Source: Ustilago trichophora
Taxonomy: Eukaryota; Basidiomycota; Ustilaginomycetes; Ustilaginales; Ustilaginaceae
DNA: 64,000 bases
Assembly (NCBI GenBank): GCA_900323505.1
Contig: OOIN01000028.1
Coordinates: forward strand, 496,001-560,000
Reading direction: 5' to 3'
Shown here: positions 56,467-64,000 of the stretch, piece after piece
Numbering within the stretch: position 1 is the first letter of the stretch
Layout of the letters: every line of letters begins with the position of its first letter
The notes under the pieces: model-generated
What the model saw: the letters and a program-made list of their open reading frames with translations, nothing else
What the model was told of the DNA's origin: nothing
The model's database searches: none
Made by a program: the position numbers and the translations under genes

Positions 56467-59400
56467 ATGTCGAGTCACGGACCCAGGATGGATGGTAAGT
56501 ATCCAACCAACGCACAATCTCTCAAGGTATTGACGTCTCTTTGACAGCTTCGGAGAGCGCATGCTGACAGACTTCCCTTTCTATTCACTCCACAGTCAAG
56601 GTCCTTTACACCTTGGACTCGAGTCCGAACCACACCATGGTCGCGCGACTCGGGCGCTCCATCCCTGTCGAAGTCATCATCCCCAACATGACCCCTCCTT
56701 CCCCCGTCGGCCCTTCCGGTAGCAACTACCACCAATCACCAGCAGCGCATCAGGTACGATTCGGTCGCATCGCGCTCAAGACCTGTCTCGGCGCCGTGTG
56801 CATGGCAAGTCCAGAGCTGCTCCCAGATGACAAGAAGGATTTCATCATCTACGCCGTCGACCCAGAGGAGACACTCCGTGCCAACCAACTCAGATCGCCT
56901 TCCTCGCGAGGCCACGCGTCACCCACACGTGCGTCCTCATCCACTTCATCTCGCGAGCGCAACGACGCCAGCACCAGCAAACTCGACTCCAGCCCGCCGC
57001 GCCCCAAAGATGCTGCCACCTCCATCCTTGTTGGCAAGGGCTTCTTCAACTGGGCCCTGGAGGAAGAGGGCGATGGAGAGACCACCGTCACTGGTCGCGT
57101 CCGCTCGGATGGCAGGCGTCTGCGCTATGACAACGGCCGCGAGTACGAAGAGGACATCAACGTGCTCGAGGTGGTCATCAAGCTCAAAGAGTCCCAAGCC
57201 AGAAGCAAGGACAAATACTTTAACCTTGTCCGTGGCCTTTCATCTGGTTCCAGTTTCAGCGCCGGTCCCAGCGCCAGCTCCAGCTCTTCATCAATCGCTC
57301 GATCGGCGCCTCGCCAAGCATCACAAGTCGAAGTCGTCTCGGCAGCTCAGCGCTTCCGTTCTTCCCGACACGTTGAAAGCGACTCGCATCTGTCCTTGCA
57401 TTCCGAGCCCGACTATCCCACCTCTTCTTCGTATGGCGCGATGGAGCGTCAGATCCGCAGACCTGCCGTGCGGCCTTCACCACACTCCATGCCTTTGGCT
57501 GACAGGACTTCCGATCGCGTCATTTCGCCGAAAACAGCACTGCAGCCCCTTGGCACTTCACCAGGTCTTCCCTTGGCTGCCTCCTTCTCTGCAAATTCCT
57601 CACCGCCAGCCCCGTCGGCTAACTCTCCAAACTCTGCGCTCTCATCTGCCGCATCGAACCCATCTACGCTTCAGCTCCTCACCATCTTGCACAGTCTCCA
57701 GCAGAGGTCATCCAAGTCGGCACCAGAACCTGCTCAGCAGGCACAGCTCGAGAGTCTCTTGCAACAGGTTGCGCAGGTCTTTGGCAACTCCGCCAACTCT
57801 TCGCCCGCAGCTGACGCTACAGAGGCCGCAGCAGCAGATCCTTCTTCTAGTTCGCCTGCTCTTTCGACTCGTCCGTTGGACCCAATTCCAGTACCAAACT
57901 CGCGCTCCTCCATCGCGTCATCCGACAGCGATGTTGCGCTATCTCGATCAGGGAAGGAGAACCGCAACCTCGGCCTTCCCGCCCAGGATGGCTCCAAAGA
58001 CTCTCCTCAGACAGGCTCCTCCGACTCTCGACGTCAATCGGCCGCATCTCCATCCTTTGACGGGGAGGACTCGGCTAGCCCATCGCTCCAACGCAGAGAG
58101 GCGCAGGACACCTCGGACCGCATCTGCTACAACTGCGGAACCGATGTGCCCACCACTTGGCGTATCCTGAAGCTTCCTGCTGGTAGCATCGTCAACAACC
58201 CTGCCGCAGAAAAAGGTGCCGGTAGCGATGGAAACAGTGACGAGGCAGCAGAGCCCGGTTGGAAACCTCGTTTCGCTGGCAAGGACAGCCCCGTCGAGAC
58301 GGACGGTGAGACGCGCTGGTCAGCCTGCAACCCTTGTGGTCTCTACTATCTCAAGTGGAACAACTCGCGTCCAGAATACGTTTGGAGGAAAGAACACGCC
58401 ACCAAGGCGTATCGCGAACGCAAGGCGCTGGCAGAAGCTGCCAAGCGAAGGCGCGAAACTTTCGAGGCGAGTGGGCCCAGCAAGCGGCCCAGGATTTCCC
58501 ACTCGGATGTCGATGCAGCCTCACCTTACACAGTAGGCACTCCTCGAGACGCCAACACGAGCATGAATCGGGCTGCCTACGGCGATTCGGACGAGTCCAT
58601 GACCTCGCCCAACTTTGACGCTGCTACCCCTGTGTCAAGTTCTGGCCGCAAGGGAAGCATGCCACGCACCCTGAGCGAGGCATGCCATCGCGATGCGGAG
58701 AAGCTCGAATCCCAGCGAAGCAGTAAGAAGAAGGACAAGGAGAAGCCTATCTGCAAGAAGCAGGCCGATCGGGAATACGTGCTTGACCCAAGCACTGGCA
58801 AATGGCGCAGCAGAAGGAGCATGCGCGAGAACCCCGAGGGAAAGCGACCTGGACGACCCAAGGGCTCGGTCAAGGTGCCTCAGAATGCCAAACCCGCGGC
58901 CAAGTCATCTCCGGCAACCAGCAGCGGCAAAGACGCCAGCTCTACACCTGCCGCGCAACCCGCAGTCAAGGGCGAATCCAGCACCACCACCGCCAAGCAG
59001 TCCACTTCCAGCAGCGCCTCGAAAGTCAAAGCCGCGCAGCAGCAGCAACAGCGACAGCAGATGGAGCAATCGCAGCAGCAGCAGCAAGAATTCCGCGCAC
59101 CCATGCCGCCCCAAGTCGGCAGACAGATCAACTCTTCTCGCATGGTCAACTTTGCCCAGTCTAGCCCGGTGCGCCCTTCGATGAATGCTAGCCTGATGCA
59201 ACCCGACGCGATCAACGCCATGCCCAGTTTCGGCTCGGGGATGCTCGAGTCTCCCTCTCGAGATGTCCGCTTCCGAGTACCTAGCTACCTGATGAACTCC
59301 AGCCCGGGTACGATGCTCGACACGCTCATGAGCGAGGCTGATTTCGATTTCGAAGAGCTAGGCCCTCTCGGACCCCTTCAGACGCCTGGAACATTGCTGG

Positions 59401-61118
59401 GCAACATGGCCCGCGGTGGTCAGCATACGCCACAACGTCTTCGCAGAAGTCCGCGCAAGAATCCACACGGTACTATCTCTGGCTCCAACCCGTACGCCTC
59501 GCCCTCTTCTAAGCGGTCCACCAGCCCTTCGTTGGGACGAGACATTCGCAAGGGTTCCTCCTCGCATGTGGTAGACATGCATGGTGGCGGTTCACCCAGC
59601 GCTCGATCTGCCGCAGCTTCGTCCAACGACAGCCCTGTCACCCGCAGTCGCACACGTTCGGGTCAAAACGTGCTTCACCCCGCTCTGTACTCTTCCAGCG
59701 ACGGCCCCGGTAACGCCAACGAAAAGAGTAGCAGCAATGTTACCTCACCCGCATCTCCTTCTGAGAAACGCGCTGCTGGCGGCGCAGGTGGCAAGTCGAA
59801 AACCACCTCTTCCCTGCACAATACTGGCAAATCCGCTCTCACTTTGAAACACGGCCAAGTTGCATCCTCCTCGACTCGCCGCCAAACATCCCCCAACATG
59901 GCAGAGGAAGAAGACGAGCCCGAATCGCACTTCGTCAAAGGCCCTTATCGGGAGAACTCTGCCGGGCTGCCCTCGTGTCCTGCCTCTCCAAGTTTGGGTA
60001 GGGCGACACGAAAGTTTGCCCGTAACCTCAGCAGCGGCCCTGCAAAGCTGGCACAGCTCGACCTGCCACCCAGTAGCCCGGTCTTTGACCATCCTACAGG
60101 AAGGAGTAATGGAAGCACGGTAGAGGTTGATGGATGGGGGAGGACGCCTAGTATGAGGGAGATCTTCCCTACTCCAAGCGATCTGGATTGGCCTAGTGAT
60201 GCTAGTTCCGCCGCGAGCCAGTCTCCAGTTAAAGATCCAGCCGAAGCTGGAGACAAGACGGTGGGAGAAGTCAAGCCGGTCGAGTCGGAAGAATTGACCG
60301 TGCCGACATCAGCAGCGAATCACGCTGTAGTAAGAAGGAGACCGTTGCCGGCAACGGTGGAAGATGGGTCTTCCTCCGTGTCTGGTTCGTCCCCTGCGCT
60401 GTCGGATGACTCTCCCGAGGGTGGGAATGGGAACCTTTTTGATCTGCTCGAGGATCCATATGGCATTTTGGCCGCTTCCGGATTTGGCATTGACGCAGAT
60501 GGAGCCTTGACATCTCTCGAGATTCCTATCAATCCTCCAGCTGATACCAGCCAATCCATGACCCCAACTTCATCTGCTGCTGCTGGCCCCGCACCCCAGC
60601 CTAGCATCTCCGCCGACAATTTTAGCGAAATCCAACTGCACCAGTCGGACAAATTCCGAACCCACCTTTCGGAATTCAACTCTTCCGGTGGGAGTGGAAT
60701 TGCTGCCCATGTAGCTGGAGATTCATCCGCTGCTGCTGTTCAGATCGCCAATGCCCCTAGCACCAGCACCGGCACCGGCACCGGAACCAGCGCTGGTATC
60801 GGTCTCGACGCCTCGTTCTTGGCCAACCTACCACCGGAGTTGAGCACGATCTTCACCTCCCCGAAGAAGCCTCTACCGCCACAGATTATCGAGATTCTCG
60901 CCAGCCCGAGGAAGAACAGCAACGGCAGGGCGAGGACGAGCAGTTCGACCTCGCCTACAAAGGTGGGGAGTGGTGGTGGTGGTGGTGGAGAGATGGTAGT
61001 TTCTCCTCATACTGGCGGAGGGTTTGCGGGAGCAGAGGGAGACGAACAGGATTTCTCGGCGCTTTTTAGCAATCCTGACATTCAGGCCCTGCTCGCAGAG
61101 TTTGAGGCTTCGGCGTAG
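56467..61118 (+). CDS. Spt21/Ams2-like protein with GATA-type zinc finger
   Basis: Two exons, 56467-56494 and 56596-61118, joined across a 101-bp GTAAGT...CACAG intron that splits a Val codon. The product is 1516 residues. The N-terminus (MSSHGPRMDVKVLYTLDSSP, then NHTMVARLGRSIPVEV) and the segment RFGRIALKTCLGAVCMASPE resemble the Spt21 domain. A GATA-type finger has Cys520, Cys523, Cys587 and Cys590: CYNCGTDVPTTWR then RWSACNPCGLYY, with 63 residues between the pairs instead of the usual 17-18. A Lys/Arg-rich patch and an AT-hook-like segment KRPGRPKGS follow, then poly-Gln and long Ser-rich disorder. Spt21 plus GATA is the arrangement of fission-yeast Ams2, which drives S-phase histone transcription and supports centromeric CENP-A loading. 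Orthology is inferred from domain pairing, not from alignment. Confidence 0.75.
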
Positions 61119-61570
61119 ATCCTCGTCCCCATTTACCGCAGAAGAGCTGCCTTTCCCTTTTGACGCCGTTCAAAGCTCAGCCCTAACCTTACTGACATGG
61201 ATGATGATGATGGTGAAAAAATTGTTTGTTTTCTCGTTTGCATGTTTTGATCTTCCCTTTTTTTGGTTTCTTTGCAATGCTTTTTTTTCATCAGCCTTTG
61301 ATCTTTCTCTCAGCATGTGTTTCGGGATGTGGGAACTTTCACGTTGTGGATGCGTTGTTACGGATCATTGGTTTCGAAAGGCCCACACGTTGTGGGAAGG
61401 ACGACTTAAGTTGACTTTGATAGATCTATAGAGCGCTGGGATACAGTAAGTTCCGCTGTGCTTACGTGATGCGATGGGGACAAATCAAGGACTTTCCCGG
61501 ATGATCACCTTCTTCAACCCCAAATCCATCCTTTCCAATCTCGATTCAGCTGTAACCTTCTACCCCGTAT
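61119..61570. other. intergenic, convergent 3' ends
   Basis: About 450 bp between the stop codons of the GATA-type gene and the VPS9 gene, T-rich near 61255-61290. No gene is supported. Confidence 0.6.
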
Positions 61571-64000
61571 TCATTCGAGGTGAATAGGACTCAAACCAGG
61601 ATTCGGAGTCGGAGTAGTCGGACCACTAGTCGTATTTGAGTTGACCTCCAACAGCGGGTCCCTAGCCTCTGCTACGGGGGAAGGCAAAGAAAGCTGGACA
61701 AATAGTGGGAGTAGACTTCCTCCTGGCATTGTAGCGCCGAGTTTCGACCTTTCAACACCCACCGTTTGTGGCCTGTCCTCTTCGCTTTCACCGCCACCAC
61801 CACCGCCGCCTCCGCCGTAGGGTATCATCTCCGGCTCCGACAACACCTCTTGTTCCCTCATCGATATCGTGGTCAAAGGGGGCGATGTAGGACTGGACAA
61901 CGTTCCACCCACGGGAGGGGAAGATCCTCCTCCTCCAACATTCAACTGCATTGTCGCACGGAGAGCACTCAAAGACCCCATACTCTGCCTATGATGATGA
62001 ACCGACCTAGGTCGCGCAAGATCGGCAGAACTCCTATCCACCTGTGGCGGCAATGGCGCCGCCGACCCCGCAAGCGTAGCGGATGATGTCGACAGAAAGC
62101 GACCCCTGTATCGTCGCTTAGATCGCACAGTCCCGCCACCACCTCCTACTCCGGATAGAGAAGAAAGAGAGCCGGTCAACGATGCGTCTCCAGAAGAGGA
62201 TGAGGGCCATTGAATATGGGTTGTGGTCAGATCGGAAATGGATGCACGTGATGAGGTGGATCGAAGAGAAGACGGACGTTGAGGATTGCGATGTTGCTCA
62301 GAAGAAGAAGGAGGCGCTTCTACACCTTCTGGCTGACAGTTGACATCATCAGACTCGGGACCGATTGTCTTGGATCTTGATACGATGCGAGTGTCAATTG
62401 CTGAACTGGAACGCGAATTGGTGGTCGAAATGGAGTTGCGTCGGCTGCCACTGATCGCTTCTGCGCCCCAAGAGAGCCACCCAGATGAAGTCGCTATACC
62501 TGCTGAGCCAGCAGAGGCAGTAGAGGCTTCTGTGGGATGCTCGGGCTTGTGTCGGCTTCGGACTGTCCCGCCATTCATAGCGCCCGTTGTCACACTTGCA
62601 GCCCGTTCAGAAGGGGCATCGGCACCAGTCTGAGGAGCGTTGGAAGAAAAGAGCGAGAATGCAGTCCAAGAATCAAAGCTGCGGCGTCTGTCCGTCTTTG
62701 GCGGCGATGCATTGATAAGTGGTGATTCCCTGCCCGAGATAGGATCCACTGCTCGCATGGATGGTGACCCAACTACACGCACATGGACATGGCTGCTGCT
62801 GGCAGTGCTTCCGTTGCTGCTCGTGCGTTCGAGACGGTTACTGGTATAGAGGCTGCCAGCCTGTGAGCGCTTGATGGTACGCACAATTTGAGGTCTGATT
62901 TGCACATCGTTGTGCGTCGTCGAGCTCGAGGAAGACGACAGCGTTCGATCACGCATGCTCAGACGGCGGCTGGGGCTTTGAGAAGCGGCGGCCGATAATC
63001 TCCGATCCAGCGTGTCGATCGAGGTATCCTGAGCTAGACTGACAGCATCTCCGTCTTCGCTGAGCGAAAAGATGGAGGTGGGACGTTGCTGTAGGATGCG
63101 ACTGTTGCGCCGCGACGATACACTGGCTGGTAGACCTGGAAGCTTGAAGCCTTCAGCTTGCAGTCGGGGACTCGCCTCAGATGCTGCATAGCCGCTATGC
63201 TCGGTCGAAACGTCGCCATGGCGCATAAAGTAGGAATTGCTGCCGCTCGTAGACAGATGATCGGCGGTGACGGATGGGTCGATGGGCATAAAGGGCGACC
63301 GAGGCGATTGAGGTGGTGTGGCCTCCACGACCGAAGAGCTGTCGTAAGCTGATGGCGAGCGCGCCATGAGGGTTGAGACCTGCAATGACGAAGCTGCGGC
63401 AGATCCTTGATGAGAACGAGATGACATAGACCGAACAGAGAGAGTATCGTTGGCGCCTCCACCGGAGCCTGATTGCGAGTGCGAGCCCTTCCGGGCTGGA
63501 TCCACAACGATGCTGCTGCTCGATCTGCGACGACACAGTCGAAGCGGATCGGTTCTGAGATAGGCGATCACCGCGTCGCAAGTGACAAGAGCCCATTGCA
63601 GCTCGGGCGAGGTGGCAGTGTCGGTGAGCTGAAACGCTCGCGCATAGTAGAGCATGCTACATAATCTACTGGGTCGAGCACGAACAAAGACGTAACTGAG
63701 GATGGGTAGCAAATCGTCGGTGCCGAGTGGTGGGGGCCTCTCTTGTGAGGACGAACCTCGAATGGAAGATTGATGAATGCGCTCGGCCGCCCAGCCGATC
63801 TCATCAATGGCAGCTCGAAGGGTCTGTAGGATCTGAAGTGGAGTCCGGCGATGCAGATCACTGTCAGCAACGGCTTGTTTTGCGTTGGGGTATGTAGGCG
63901 AGACAAGACCCAAATCAGTCTGTATGCAGTCAGATACAACAGTTTGAGCAAGGAGAGGAGCCGGATAGGCAGCCTGGTGCACAGTTGACTTGAGGAGATC
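61571..64000 (-). CDS. VPS9-domain protein, 5' end outside window
   Basis: The frame is open from the stop at 61571 to the last base of the window, so 809 C-terminal residues are visible and the start lies beyond 64000. Near the visible N-terminus, RTPLQILQTLRAAIDEIGWA, then GTDDLLPILSYVFVRARPSR, and LCSMLYYARAFQLT with a final helix LVTCDAVIAYLRTD match the second half of a VPS9 domain, the guanine nucleotide exchange module for Rab5-type GTPases. The catalytic Asp equivalent lies in the TDDLLP motif. The remaining 650 residues are disordered and Ser/Arg-rich, with Gly runs, and end NPGLSPIHLE. A role in endosomal Rab5 activation is expected; which family member it is cannot be told from this part. 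Confidence 0.75.
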   Translation of the reverse strand, partial: DLLKSTVHQAAYPAPLLAQTVVSDCIQTDLGLVSPTYPNAKQAVADSDLHRRTPLQILQTLRAAIDEIGWAAERIHQSSIRGSSSQERPPPLGTDDLLPILSYVFVRARPSRLCSMLYYARAFQLTDTATSPELQWALVTCDAVIAYLRTDPLRLCRRRSSSSIVVDPARKGSHSQSGSGGGANDTLSVRSMSSRSHQGSAAASSLQVSTLMARSPSAYDSSSVVEATPPQSPRSPFMPIDPSVTADHLSTSGSNSYFMRHGDVSTEHSGYAASEASPRLQAEGFKLPGLPASVSSRRNSRILQQRPTSIFSLSEDGDAVSLAQDTSIDTLDRRLSAAASQSPSRRLSMRDRTLSSSSSSTTHNDVQIRPQIVRTIKRSQAGSLYTSNRLERTSSNGSTASSSHVHVRVVGSPSMRAVDPISGRESPLINASPPKTDRRRSFDSWTAFSLFSSNAPQTGADAPSERAASVTTGAMNGGTVRSRHKPEHPTEASTASAGSAGIATSSGWLSWGAEAISGSRRNSISTTNSRSSSAIDTRIVSRSKTIGPESDDVNCQPEGVEAPPSSSEQHRNPQRPSSLRSTSSRASISDLTTTHIQWPSSSSGDASLTGSLSSLSGVGGGGGTVRSKRRYRGRFLSTSSATLAGSAAPLPPQVDRSSADLARPRSVHHHRQSMGSLSALRATMQLNVGGGGSSPPVGGTLSSPTSPPLTTISMREQEVLSEPEMIPYGGGGGGGGGESEEDRPQTVGVERSKLGATMPGGSLLPLFVQLSLPSPVAEARDPLLEVNSNTTSGPTTPTPNPGLSPIHLE

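Overview
The window reads as nuclear DNA of a basidiomycete fungus, most likely a smut of the Ustilaginales. Genes are closely spaced on both strands and have GT-AG introns, mostly 88-240 bp. The products are eukaryotic housekeeping proteins: clathrin, proteasome, histone H3, calmodulin and the cytochrome bc1 complex. A 5S rRNA gene stands alone between protein genes. Codon usage is C/G-ending and strongly biased in the highly expressed genes. The genus is an inference from gene content; no taxonomic marker was compared.

Layout, left to right. 0-8.5 kb: a small secreted Kre9/Knh1-like protein with two Kex2-type sites, then the divergent pair RPT4 (26S proteasome ATPase) and clathrin heavy chain. 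8.9-18 kb: SNX4/Atg24 sorting nexin, FIS1 (four exons), a truncated 5S rRNA copy, an HPP-family membrane protein, and the APC/C activator Cdh1 (Cru1 in Ustilago maydis). 18-22.4 kb: no gene I can support. 22.4-30.2 kb: histone H3 with a probable 0.8-kb leader intron, lunapark (LNP1), an iron-type alcohol dehydrogenase/maleylacetate reductase-like enzyme, an intron-containing tRNA-Glu, and a DHA1-type MFS transporter. 30.2-34.6 kb: a second stretch without a supported gene. 34.6-41 kb: an F-box protein, calmodulin and the mitochondrial pyrimidine nucleotide carrier RIM2. 43.8-50.5 kb: the Rho1 GEF ROM2 (DEP-DH-PH-CNH) and QCR8 with an 802-bp first intron. 51-64 kb: a large MFS transporter with a loop of about 415 residues, an intact 5S rRNA gene, a Spt21/Ams2-like protein with a GATA-type zinc finger, and a VPS9-domain protein cut by the window edge.

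Functionally this is ordinary core-genome content: membrane traffic (clathrin, SNX4, VPS9 protein, LNP1), mitochondria (FIS1, RIM2, QCR8), cell cycle and proteolysis (Cdh1, RPT4, F-box) and cell-wall/Rho signalling (ROM2, the Kre9-like protein). I found no gene cluster, mobile element, CRISPR array or virus-like sequence, and I do not claim a new system. The least explained items are: a recurring GTACAGTAC/GTACTGTAC palindrome family seen only as isolated intergenic blocks; a GATA finger whose cysteine pairs are 63 residues apart; roughly 0.8-kb first introns in two highly expressed genes; a 50-nt poly-T tract; and a T14A14 palindrome just before the first start codon.
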